A DNA stretch of 6,602 bases from Bacteroidaceae bacterium. GTDB taxonomy: Bacteria > Bacteroidota > Bacteroidia > Bacteroidales > Bacteroidaceae. Made by a program: the position numbers and the translations under genes. The notes beneath the pieces were generated by a model. It was not told the DNA's origin, searched no databases, and was given only the letters and a program-made list of their open reading frames with translations. The stretch lies in contig JAFNWA010000191.1 in assembly GCA_017383665.1 (NCBI GenBank), forward strand, positions 1 to 6,602, written 5' to 3'. Position 1 is the first letter of the stretch, and each line of letters begins with the position of its first letter. Positions 1-6,299 of this stretch are shown piece after piece.

Positions 1-20
1 AGGTTCTTTGATTAAGAGTC

Positions 21-884
21 ATGAAAAAAGGTAATAAGGCTATTTGGATTATAGCGATAGCTTTGGTGCTGTATCTGGCTGTGGGCTTGCTGTTAATGCC
101 ACGCAATGGCAAGGTGAATGAAGAGGTTGCAGCCCCTCAGGAGGAGAGTGTTGTAAAGGAAGATAGCCTGCTCTCTTATGCGCTTGGAGTTATTATCTCA
201 CAAGATGTTCCCTATGCTATTAGCATGCTTGGCATAAATGAATCGGAGATTGATGATTTTGTCAAGGGTATGCGCGATGCTTTCCCTGTCAATGAATCGC
301 CCGAGGCTGTTGCCTATGCTCGTGGTTTGGTGATGGGTGCAACAGCTCTTGAGACTCTCGACGAGGCCGAGTATGGAATATCACAGAGCGATTCGACAAA
401 GAAAATCAATAAAGCCAAGTTCTTTGAAGGTGTAGAGGCTATGGCTACAGGCAAGAACCTTACAATGACCGTTGAAGAGGCATGGGAATATTATAACAAA
501 GTCGTTTTCTGCACTCCAAGCGAAGCTTTCATGGAGAGAAACAGCACACGCAACGGAGTCCAGACACTTCCAAGTGGTGTCCAAATCAAGATAGAGCGTA
601 ATGGTGAGGGCGCAACCCCTGTTGCCGAAAATACCATCGGTTATATCTACAAGGCTTCTTTCATCAATGGCAACTCCTATGACAGTTCGCGTGGCGAGGT
701 TGTTGAGGCTAAAGTCGCAACTTTGTTGCCGGGTCTCATCGATGCGGTAACTGCGCTGCCCGTAGGTACCAAGTGCAAGGTTTACCTGCCCTGGCAGAAA
801 GCCTATGGTGAGAAAGGTAGTGATAATGTACCGCCATACAGCGCTGTTATATATGACATTGAGATTGTGAAAATCGTGAAATAA
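21..884 (+). CDS. Membrane-anchored FKBP-type peptidyl-prolyl cis-trans isomerase
   Basis: Predicted prolyl isomerase that assists folding of exported proteins in the periplasm. Residues 1-6 are basic and residues 7-26 form one hydrophobic segment with no lipobox cysteine, so a signal anchor is more likely than a lipoprotein. A low-complexity acidic linker (about 33-49) leads to an FKBP_N-like helical region (about 50-170), which dimerises in Mip/FkpA relatives, then the FKBP_C domain (about 200-286). Visible FKBP signatures are YDSS (220-223, with the conserved Asp221), LLPG (235-238), AYGEKG (261-266) and VPPYSAVIYDIEI near the end. The Trp at the floor of the classical FKBP pocket (Trp59 of human FKBP12) is Leu239 here, and Phe99 corresponds to Tyr278. 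Activity may therefore be reduced or its preference changed; a chaperone role is the alternative. The lrp gene follows after 43 nt with no visible terminator or promoter, suggesting cotranscription. No Shine-Dalgarno is seen, as usual in Bacteroidetes. Confidence 0.9.
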   Translation: MKKGNKAIWIIAIALVLYLAVGLLLMPRNGKVNEEVAAPQEESVVKEDSLLSYALGVIISQDVPYAISMLGINESEIDDFVKGMRDAFPVNESPEAVAYARGLVMGATALETLDEAEYGISQSDSTKKINKAKFFEGVEAMATGKNLTMTVEEAWEYYNKVVFCTPSEAFMERNSTRNGVQTLPSGVQIKIERNGEGATPVAENTIGYIYKASFINGNSYDSSRGEVVEAKVATLLPGLIDAVTALPVGTKCKVYLPWQKAYGEKGSDNVPPYSAVIYDIEIVKIVK

Positions 885-927
885 GAAACACATATTCCAT
901 AAAATAAACACTTATAACCGACAAAAC

Positions 928-1395
928 ATGAAAAACTTAGAATGCAAGGTCGATGTACTTGACCTCAAGATATTGAGCATCATTTCAAAGGATGCGCGAA
1001 TTCCATTCCGCAATGTTGCAGAGCTGTGTGGCGTGTCACGCGCAGCAATCCATCTTCGTGTGCAGCATCTCATTGACATGGGCATAATCTCGGGCTCATG
1101 CTACGAGATTGATGTTCGTCGTCTTGGTTACAAGACCTGTACCTATATCGGTATCCGCCTCGAGCGCGGTTCGATGTACAAGGAAGTGGTAGAGCGTCTG
1201 CGCGAGATTCCCGAGGTGGTTGAGTGCTGTTATACAACCGGCCCATACTCAATCCTTGCAAAGATGTACTCAAACGACAATGAGCACCTAATGCAGTTGC
1301 TCAACGGCCGCGTACAGGAAATCCCCGGCGTTGTCAGCACCGAGACGATGATTGTGCTTGCCCACAGCATCAAGCGCAACATGCCAATGGAGTAA
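928..1395 (+). CDS. Lrp/AsnC family transcriptional regulator
   Basis: DNA-binding regulator of the feast/famine (Lrp/AsnC) family, whose members respond to amino acids or related small molecules and assemble as dimers to octamers in the cytoplasm. The 155-residue length is typical. The N-terminal winged helix-turn-helix covers about residues 8-60; the recognition part is GVSRAAIHLRVQHLIDMGII (35-54). The RAM ligand-binding/oligomerisation domain covers about 70-148, with GPYSILAKM at 105-113 and IPGVVSTET at 132-140. The recognition helix (SRAAIHLRV) differs from the SPTPCLRR form of E. coli Lrp and resembles the version I know from Bacteroides. The ATG at 928 places Met three residues before the usual start of family homology, and no alternative is needed. 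The gene lies between the FKBP gene and the gamma-glutamyl hydrolase/dipeptidase gene. Control of that peptide-degrading neighbour is a reasonable guess, but the target and ligand cannot be read from sequence. Confidence 0.95.
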   Translation: MKNLECKVDVLDLKILSIISKDARIPFRNVAELCGVSRAAIHLRVQHLIDMGIISGSCYEIDVRRLGYKTCTYIGIRLERGSMYKEVVERLREIPEVVECCYTTGPYSILAKMYSNDNEHLMQLLNGRVQEIPGVVSTETMIVLAHSIKRNMPME

Positions 1396-1400
1396 AAAGA

Positions 1401-1466
1401 ACAAAGATATTCCACAACAGTGACACCCGTGTTTTTCCATGAAAGTACGGGTGTCCTTTGTTTTTA
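1401..1466 (+). terminator. Terminator-like hairpin between lrp and the fusion gene, possible attenuator
   Basis: A perfect 9-bp GC-rich stem pairs GACACCCGT (1422-1430) with ACGGGTGTC (1447-1455) around a 16-nt loop. The T-rich tail CTTTGTTTTT (1456-1465) follows directly, the classic layout of a Rho-independent terminator for lrp. A second outer pairing is possible between ACAAAG (1401-1406) and CTTTGT (1456-1461). It would sequester part of the U-tract and could weaken termination. The next start codon is at 1474, so little room remains for an independent promoter between hairpin and gene. This makes conditional read-through (attenuation) a realistic alternative to simple termination. The structure is visible in sequence; the regulatory role is inferred. 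Confidence 0.75.
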
Positions 1467-1473
1467 AAATATT

Positions 1474-3240
1474 ATGCAGACAGACAGATTCGACATAAAC
1501 GGTGAGTTCCGTGCTCTGCACGGCAGTTATCCAATTTGCGCCCGTCGCCCGGTGATTGGCATCACAGCCAATTTTGCCGACGGGAAGGCAACCCTTGCCG
1601 AGGCTTATTACCGCTCGGTGCTCGAGGCCGGTGGCGTTCCGCTACTCATTCCGCCTTATCCCGGGCGCGAAGCTCTCATTGAGACGCTCTCGCGTGTCGA
1701 TGCCGTGCTGCTCACCGGTGGTGCCGACATAGACCCCCGTTACATGAACGAGGAGCCCGACTACTCGCTGCTGCATGGTATTAACCCAAGGCGCGATGAA
1801 CAGGAACTGCTGCTTGCCCTGCTTGCCGATGCCCGATGCCTACCGATACTTGGTATCTGCCGTGGCGTGCAGACAATAGCAGCCGCCTTTGGCGGTTCGG
1901 TGCATCAGGACATATATGCAGCCTTGGGACAACAGCTCCTCAATCACGACCAGGAGCCTGTGGAGCGTGGCATTGCAACACACGATGTCGTTATGAAGCC
2001 CGGAAGCCGCCTTGCCCGCATCTTCGGCAGGCACGAACTGGCAGTGAACACCTTTCATCACCAGGCTGTGAGTCGCGTGCCAAGCGGCTTTGAGGTTGTT
2101 GCCACTTCGCCCGACGGCGTTGTCGAAGGCATTGAGGCCATCGACGGGCGCAGCATTATTGGCGTTCAATGGCACCCCGAGTCATTCATTATGAATGGCG
2201 ACGAGAGCATGATGCCGCTTTTCCGCTGGCTTGTGGATGAGGCTGCGCTCTATGCCCGTGTCAATGAACTGCATGGGAAGATATTGACAATAGACTCGCA
2301 TTGCGACACGCCCATGCTTGCCGAAACAGGCTACCGCCTTGGCGTGCGCGATGATGTCGCGCTTGTTGATTTGCACAAGATGAACGAGGGGTTGTTGGAT
2401 GCAACCACAATGGTAGCATATATTCCACAAGGCGCGCGCGATGCAGAATCGCTGGAAAAGGCAACAGCCAAGGCCGATGCACTGCTTGCATGGGTAGCTG
2501 CTAATGTTGCCGACAATGCAGCAACTGTATCGCTATGCAGCTCTCCAAAGGGGTTGTACGACTTGAAAAGAGAAGGCAAACGCGCAATTATGCTTGGCGT
2601 TGAGAACGGCTATGCAATAGGGCTTGATATAAAGAATATCGAGCGCCTGCGCCGTGCCGGAGTGGTATATATGACATTGTGCCACAATGGCGACAACGAC
2701 ATCTGCGACTCGGCCCGTGGCAATGCCGAACATGGTGGTCTAAGTGCCTTCGGCAAGCAGGTCGTTGCCGAGATGAACCGTGTGGGAATGATGATTGACC
2801 TTTCGCATGCTGCGGAGAGTACATTCTGGCAAGTGCTTGAATGTAGCGCACAGCCTGTTGTCTGCTCACACTCGTCGTGCCGTGCATTGTGCGACCATCC
2901 GCGTAACCTCACCGATGAACAGATGCGTGCGTTGGCGGCCAAGGGTGGAGTGGTGCAGGTGACCATGTATAGCGGTTTCCTGCGCAAAGAGGGTGATGCA
3001 ACGCTCGATGATTTCTTGCGCCACCTGCAGCATGCAATAGAGGTTGCCGGAATTGACCATGTGGGAATAGGTACCGACTTCGACGGCGACGGAAAGGTGC
3101 AGGGCTGTTCATCGGCATCACAGCTGCGCAACATCACACGCGAACTGTTGCGCCGTGGCTACAGCCCTGTAGATATTGAGAAGATATGGGGTAGCAACTG
3201 GCTGCGTGTCATGCAACAGGTTCAGGTTGCCGGTATCTAA
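1474..3240 (+). CDS. Gamma-glutamyl hydrolase (C26, PuuD-like) fused to M19 membrane-type dipeptidase
   Basis: Two hydrolases in one 588-residue chain with no signal peptide, so probably cytoplasmic. Residues about 25-256 are a class-I glutamine-amidotransferase-like C26 domain, as in PuuD: RPVIGIT (25-31), TGGADIDP (81-88), nucleophile Cys129 in GICRG, FHHQ (194-197), and His234/Glu236 in WHPE. This domain hydrolyses gamma-glutamyl amide bonds in known relatives. Residues about 265-585 are a peptidase M19 domain with its zinc ligands: His276 and Asp278 (SHCD), Glu377 (GVENG), His445 (DLSH) and His466 (CSHS). Arg477 (PRNLT) and Asp535 (GTDFDG) are also present. M19 enzymes cleave dipeptides, including Cys-Gly and ones with a C-terminal D-residue. 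The inferred job is sequential breakdown of gamma-glutamyl peptides, such as glutathione to Glu plus Cys-Gly and then Cys and Gly. Peptidoglycan-derived gamma-D-glutamyl peptides are an alternative. ATG1474 is the only ATG before the C26 domain and adds a 24-residue extension. The hairpin lies immediately upstream. Confidence 0.93.
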   Translation: MQTDRFDINGEFRALHGSYPICARRPVIGITANFADGKATLAEAYYRSVLEAGGVPLLIPPYPGREALIETLSRVDAVLLTGGADIDPRYMNEEPDYSLLHGINPRRDEQELLLALLADARCLPILGICRGVQTIAAAFGGSVHQDIYAALGQQLLNHDQEPVERGIATHDVVMKPGSRLARIFGRHELAVNTFHHQAVSRVPSGFEVVATSPDGVVEGIEAIDGRSIIGVQWHPESFIMNGDESMMPLFRWLVDEAALYARVNELHGKILTIDSHCDTPMLAETGYRLGVRDDVALVDLHKMNEGLLDATTMVAYIPQGARDAESLEKATAKADALLAWVAANVADNAATVSLCSSPKGLYDLKREGKRAIMLGVENGYAIGLDIKNIERLRRAGVVYMTLCHNGDNDICDSARGNAEHGGLSAFGKQVVAEMNRVGMMIDLSHAAESTFWQVLECSAQPVVCSHSSCRALCDHPRNLTDEQMRALAAKGGVVQVTMYSGFLRKEGDATLDDFLRHLQHAIEVAGIDHVGIGTDFDGDGKVQGCSSASQLRNITRELLRRGYSPVDIEKIWGSNWLRVMQQVQVAGI

Positions 3241-3246
3241 CTCTAT

Positions 3247-4647
3247 TTATTCAATATCTGTTGCTGAATCGAGTTGCCTGATAGGGTGCTTCTTGTTCTG
3301 CTTCGCACCCAGTTTCTCAAGTTTTGAGCAGGTTTGCAGGATGCTCTGTCCGTTTGGAGAGAGCTTCTTCTCGCCCTCTTCGTATGCCTTCTGAGCCTTT
3401 TTGATGGCATCGCCAATGCTGTCATAGCTCTTCATGAACATGCCCACGCGCTCAAGAATCTCGTTGGCAAGTTCATAGACCTTCTCATGATTCTCGGCCT
3501 GTGCAATGTGGGTCCATGTGAGGTTAATCATCCTCAATGCTGCAAAGAGAGTCTGCTCGTCGGCAATGAACACATTCATCTCCATCGCCTTGCGCCACAG
3601 GTCGGGCTGTGTGTTGAGCGCAGTCCACAATGCGCCGGTGTGGGGCACGAACATTATTACATAGTCCATTCTTACCTTCGGTGCCTTTATGTATGAAGAA
3701 TAGTCCTTCTTCGACAACTCCTTCACATGCTTTTGTATGCTCTCGATATGCGCTTTCAGGTGCTTTTGTCGCTCCTCCTCGTTCTCGGCATTTATGTAGT
3801 CCATAAACGCTGTCAGCGACACCTTGGAGTCAATGATTATCTCGCGGTTGTTGTCAATGTGCATTATTACATCCGGGCGCAGGTTACCGCCTGTGTCGGT
3901 ACGCACCACATTACCGGCTGCATCGCGAATGGTGGCCTGCATCTCGTAGTGAACGCCCTGTGTCAGGCCTTGCGATTCCAGCAGCTCGCCCAGCACACGC
4001 TCGCCCCAATCGCCCTGTACCTTGCTCCTGTGCTTGAACACTCGCGCCAGCTCGTCGGCACTCTCTTTGGCTGCCACGCTGTGCTTCATCATGTTCTCAA
4101 GATTCACCTTCATCTCGCTACTCAGTTCCGCATGCTTCAGGGTGTTGTCGCTCATCGTCTTTTTCATCTTCTCTATGGTCTCGCGCAGAGGGGTTACAAT
4201 CTGTCCCAGGTTGGTGTTGCTCGACTCGGCAAACTCCTTCTGTCTCTGTTTCAGCATCTCGTCGGTTGCACTCTTTACCTGTGCCGTAACCTTTTCCATT
4301 GTCTCGTCAAAAAGTTCCTGCTGAGCCTTTGTCGCCTGTTCGTGTCTCTTCTCCTGTGCCGCCATTGCTTCGCGCGACTGTCTCTCGGCGTCACTCTTGG
4401 CCTCGGCAATGCGCTTCTCGCATTCAGCCTTTATTGTCTCAATCTGCTCTTTGGCCTCGCTCTTTGCGGTTGCTATCTGTTGTTGGAAGTTCACTGCAGC
4501 CTGCTCGGCATTGGCTCTCTCGCTGTCAAGTTGCCATTTGAGTTTGTCGGCTGTGTTTTGCAACTCCTTGCTCTTGCTGCGTGCAAAAACTATGCCCACA
4601 ACCGCGCCCAGCACTGTTCCTGTTATGATTGCTAAAATTGTTTCCAT
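3247..4647 (-). CDS. rmuC: DNA recombination protein RmuC
   Basis: RmuC family protein, a predicted membrane-tethered nuclease-like factor that limits recombination at inverted repeats and other rearrangements in E. coli. At 466 residues it is close to the usual length. An N-terminal hydrophobic helix (about 3-22) is followed by a long charged, Ala/Glu/Lys/Gln-rich coiled coil (about 25-200). The RmuC core starts at GDWGERVLGELL (212-223). It carries a PD-(D/E)xK-like arrangement: Glu216/Glu221, RPD (257-259, Asp259) and DSK (273-275). It continues through YVIMFVP (329-335) and the helical C-terminal part. The ATG at 4647 precedes the hydrophobic helix directly and no later Met would keep it. 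The gene converges with the hydrolase/dipeptidase gene across only 6 bp. Upstream lies the repeat shared with the methyltransferase gene. The precise biochemical activity of RmuC is not well established. Confidence 0.95.
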   Translation of the reverse strand: METILAIITGTVLGAVVGIVFARSKSKELQNTADKLKWQLDSERANAEQAAVNFQQQIATAKSEAKEQIETIKAECEKRIAEAKSDAERQSREAMAAQEKRHEQATKAQQELFDETMEKVTAQVKSATDEMLKQRQKEFAESSNTNLGQIVTPLRETIEKMKKTMSDNTLKHAELSSEMKVNLENMMKHSVAAKESADELARVFKHRSKVQGDWGERVLGELLESQGLTQGVHYEMQATIRDAAGNVVRTDTGGNLRPDVIMHIDNNREIIIDSKVSLTAFMDYINAENEEERQKHLKAHIESIQKHVKELSKKDYSSYIKAPKVRMDYVIMFVPHTGALWTALNTQPDLWRKAMEMNVFIADEQTLFAALRMINLTWTHIAQAENHEKVYELANEILERVGMFMKSYDSIGDAIKKAQKAYEEGEKKLSPNGQSILQTCSKLEKLGAKQNKKHPIRQLDSATDIE

Positions 4648-4655
4648 GGCAATGT

Positions 4656-4688
4656 TGTTTAGTCATTTGTGGCTTTGTGGTGTGTGAT
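4656..4688 (-). repeat. Direct repeat copy A in the rmuC leader
   Basis: The plus-strand sequence TGTTTAGTCATTTGTGGCT (4656-4674) matches the segment at 6200-6218 at 18 of 19 positions. After a 5-nt insertion here, the match resumes with GTGTGTGAT (4680-4688 against 6219-6227). The insertion looks like slippage of a TTTGTGG unit, present twice in this copy (4667-4672 and 4675-4680 region). The copy sits 8 nt upstream of the rmuC start codon in the gene's orientation, so it would be in the 5' untranslated region or core promoter. It does not match a canonical Bacteroidetes promoter. Confidence 0.7.
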
Positions 4689-4751
4689 GATTCTTGCCAT
4701 CCGTCTTTGTGCTTTGGAATGGCGGCTGGAAAAGCTTTCATCCCAATGTGA

Positions 4752-5750
4752 TTAGAACACCTTGTGTGGGTAGAGTGGCAGTTCCTTGCAAATATCCTGC
4801 GCTACATCCATGCAACGCAACGACTCGGCAAACTGCTCGGGAGTGCGCGCACCCACCAGTACCGATGTCACACCCTCCTGTGCAAGAACCCAGGCAAGCG
4901 ACATTGTTGCGAGCGTCTCACCGTGTTCAACGGCTATGGCATTGAGGGTGTTAAGATACTCTTGCAGTTGCGGCGATAGTTTCTCCTGCTGCAATGAACC
5001 GCCAAGCGTCATTCTCGAACCTTCAGGAATACCGTTTAGATAGTGCGATGTGAGCAACCCCTGTGCAAGTGCCGAGAACGAGATGAAGCCCATTCCGTTC
5101 TCCTTGCAATAGGCAGGGATGCCCTCCTCTTGCACTGCACGGTCGAGCAGGTTCAAGCGCCCCTGGAAAATCAATGGCGGCACGCCCTGCCTGTGCAGGA
5201 ACTCGTTTGCATACTTGAGGGCATCAAGCGGCCAACGCGATATGCCAATGTAGAGAGCCTTGCCGGCGCGCACAATATCCACCAGTGCCTGCAGTGTCTC
5301 GTCGAGCGGAGTGACAGGGTCATAGCGGTGAATGTAGAAAAGGTCGATATAGTCGAGCTGCAGGCGTTTCAAGCTTTGGTCAAGACTGGCCATAAGGTGC
5401 TTGCGCGAACCCCAACTGCCATAAGGCCCCTGCCACATGTCATAGCCGGCTTTTGTAGCAATGAACAGCTCGTCGCGGTGCGATGCAAAATCCTGTTTCA
5501 GCATGCGCCCGAGCAACTCCTCGGCGGCACCCGGAGGCGGGCCGTAGTTGTTGGCAAGGTCGAGATGAGTTACCCCGTTGTCGAATGCAAGATGCACAAT
5601 GTCGCGGCAATTCTCGTACGAGGCATTGGCACCGAAGTTCTGCCAGAAACCAAGACTCACCTTTGGCAACAGCACGCCACTGTTGCCGCAACGGCGGTAA
5701 ACCTTGTCGGCAGCAGCATATCTCGCATCAGAAGCAACATACTCTTTCAT
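4752..5750 (-). CDS. Aldo-keto reductase, L-glyceraldehyde 3-phosphate reductase (GPR/YghZ) type
   Basis: NADPH-dependent aldo-keto reductase with a TIM-barrel fold, cytoplasmic, 332 residues. The stretches DLANNYGPPPG (64-74), STKAGYDMW-like ATKAGYDMW (98-106), ASLDQSLKRL (121-130), ALAQGLLT (227-234) and YLNGIP (237-242) closely match what I remember of E. coli YghZ (Gpr). That enzyme reduces L-glyceraldehyde 3-phosphate and also methylglyoxal. The AKR catalytic tetrad is complete: Asp64, Tyr69, Lys100 and His141. The C-terminal cofactor-binding stretch SVLVGARTPEQFAE (296-309) is also present. The family also contains voltage-gated potassium-channel beta-subunit-like proteins, so the physiological substrate is not certain. 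ATG5750 is preferred because homology starts soon after (YRRCGNSG, 18-25) and a Bacteroidetes-type -7 box lies 25 nt upstream. The neighbouring alkyl-repair and rmuC genes are on the same strand. Confidence 0.93.
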   Translation of the reverse strand: MKEYVASDARYAAADKVYRRCGNSGVLLPKVSLGFWQNFGANASYENCRDIVHLAFDNGVTHLDLANNYGPPPGAAEELLGRMLKQDFASHRDELFIATKAGYDMWQGPYGSWGSRKHLMASLDQSLKRLQLDYIDLFYIHRYDPVTPLDETLQALVDIVRAGKALYIGISRWPLDALKYANEFLHRQGVPPLIFQGRLNLLDRAVQEEGIPAYCKENGMGFISFSALAQGLLTSHYLNGIPEGSRMTLGGSLQQEKLSPQLQEYLNTLNAIAVEHGETLATMSLAWVLAQEGVTSVLVGARTPEQFAESLRCMDVAQDICKELPLYPHKVF

Positions 5751-5774
5751 AACTTTCCATTACTTGATTATGTG

Positions 5775-5782
5775 CGAAGATA
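5775..5782 (-). promoter_or_regulatory. Candidate Bacteroidetes -7 promoter box for the aldo-keto reductase gene
   Basis: On the minus strand this reads TATCTTCG followed by CACATA, a 7-of-8 match to the Bacteroidetes primary sigma -7 consensus TAnnTTTG. Transcription would start roughly 17-20 nt before the ATG at 5750, giving a short leader typical of the phylum. No clear -33 TTTG is visible at the expected 19-21 bp spacing; that position is A-rich. It implies the reductase gene has its own promoter rather than depending on the upstream methyltransferase gene. Confidence 0.6.
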
Positions 5783-5816
5783 CAAAAAACTTTCAATGTT
5801 TTTGCATGTTAGACTG

Positions 5817-5850
5817 GTTTTGCTTGGCAAATATTCACGCCCGGCAAAAC
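5817..5850 (-). terminator. Possible hairpin downstream of the methyltransferase gene
   Basis: GTTTTGC (5817-5823) pairs with GCAAAAC (5844-5850), and the stem can extend by a G-U pair and two G-C pairs with one bulged base. It lies 26 nt past the methyltransferase stop codon and before the reductase promoter, where a terminator would be expected. On the minus strand the 3' arm is not followed by a T-run, so it is not a standard intrinsic terminator and may be coincidental. Confidence 0.3.
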
Positions 5851-5876
5851 ACGGAAGAGATGACTGCATCAATGAC

Positions 5877-6182
5877 CTATTGGGCGTTCCGCTCTGCCTC
5901 AATCAGCGCATGTTTGCGCTCTACAGCCTCCCCGTCGCGCTCGCCAAAGTAACCACCTATTGAACCGTCTGCAGCCACCACACGATGACACGGCACCAAG
6001 GGAGCGAAAGGATTGCGCTTCAATGCCTGCCCCACAGCCTGTGCACTGCGGCACCCGATGCGCCTTGCAAGCTCGCCATAAGTGATAGTCTCCCCTGCCG
6101 GAACATTCAACAGTTCCAGATAGACCCGCCTTTGAAACGGCGTGATTTCGGTCGATTCTTCTATCAGCTTGCGTATGTCCAT
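5877..6182 (-). CDS. Single-domain methylated-DNA--protein-cysteine methyltransferase (MGMT/Ogt family)
   Basis: Predicted suicide repair protein that transfers alkyl groups from O6-alkylguanine in DNA to its own cysteine. At 101 residues it consists only of the C-terminal DNA-binding/active-site domain and lacks the N-terminal domain of the roughly 160-200 residue Ogt and MGMT proteins. It has TPFQRRVYLELL (14-25), GETITYGELARRIG (30-43, including Tyr35, matching MGMT Tyr114), RNPF (56-59) and the active-site motif PCHRVV (64-69) with Cys65 intact. It is therefore not an alkyltransferase-like (ATL) protein, where this Cys is Trp or Ala. The arginine finger that flips the base (RAVG in Ogt, Arg128 in human MGMT) aligns with Gln48 in SAQAVG. 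The start at 6182 fits the family because the domain begins within about 13 residues. A repeat shared with the rmuC leader lies just upstream. Confidence 0.9.
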   Translation of the reverse strand: MDIRKLIEESTEITPFQRRVYLELLNVPAGETITYGELARRIGCRSAQAVGQALKRNPFAPLVPCHRVVAADGSIGGYFGERDGEAVERKHALIEAERNAQ

Positions 6183-6199
6183 GTGGTGTGGATTAGAAA

Positions 6200-6227
6200 T
6201 GTTTAGTCACTTGTGGCTGTGTGTGAT
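6200..6227 (-). repeat. Direct repeat copy B in the methyltransferase gene leader
   Basis: TGTTTAGTCACTTGTGGCT (6200-6218) plus GTGTGTGAT (6219-6227) matches copy A at 4656-4688, with one mismatch and a 5-nt length difference. It lies 17 nt upstream of the methyltransferase start codon, in the same orientation relative to the gene as copy A is to rmuC. The two copies bracket the reductase and methyltransferase genes as direct repeats about 1.54 kb apart. A shared leader/operator element or a recombination footprint would both fit. Confidence 0.7.
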
Positions 6228-6299
6228 AACCTAGAGCGTTAATCATATCGAGGTTGTAATGCTCTACCTCTCATTCAACCTTACGAGATCCCTCTGTTT

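Noticed and set aside
5..12. Promoter -7 box for the FKBP gene in TTCTTTGATT
   Set aside because: Only the TTTG half of TAnnTTTG matches, and the sequence needed for a -33 element is outside the window.
381..911. 176-codon minus-strand frame opposite the FKBP gene
   Set aside because: No domain or start context, and the opposite strand encodes a clear FKBP protein.
2610..3137. 175-codon open frame on the minus strand inside the fusion gene
   Set aside because: Ser/Arg/Cys/Pro-rich translation with no domain, opposite a well-conserved M19 domain; a codon-usage shadow.
3727..4635. 302-codon open frame on the plus strand opposite rmuC
   Set aside because: The product is a Leu/Cys/His-rich chain typical of antisense reading of an Ala/Glu/Lys/Gln-rich coiled coil. 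rmuC on the other strand has full family homology.
4729..4739. Short palindrome AAAGCTTT just downstream of the reductase gene as terminator
   Set aside because: The stem is too short and AT-rich, with no T-run following on the minus strand.
5043..5963. 306-codon open frame on the plus strand opposite the aldo-keto reductase
   Set aside because: It runs antisense through the reductase, its promoter and the methyltransferase 3' end, with no recognisable domain. The minus-strand genes explain the region.
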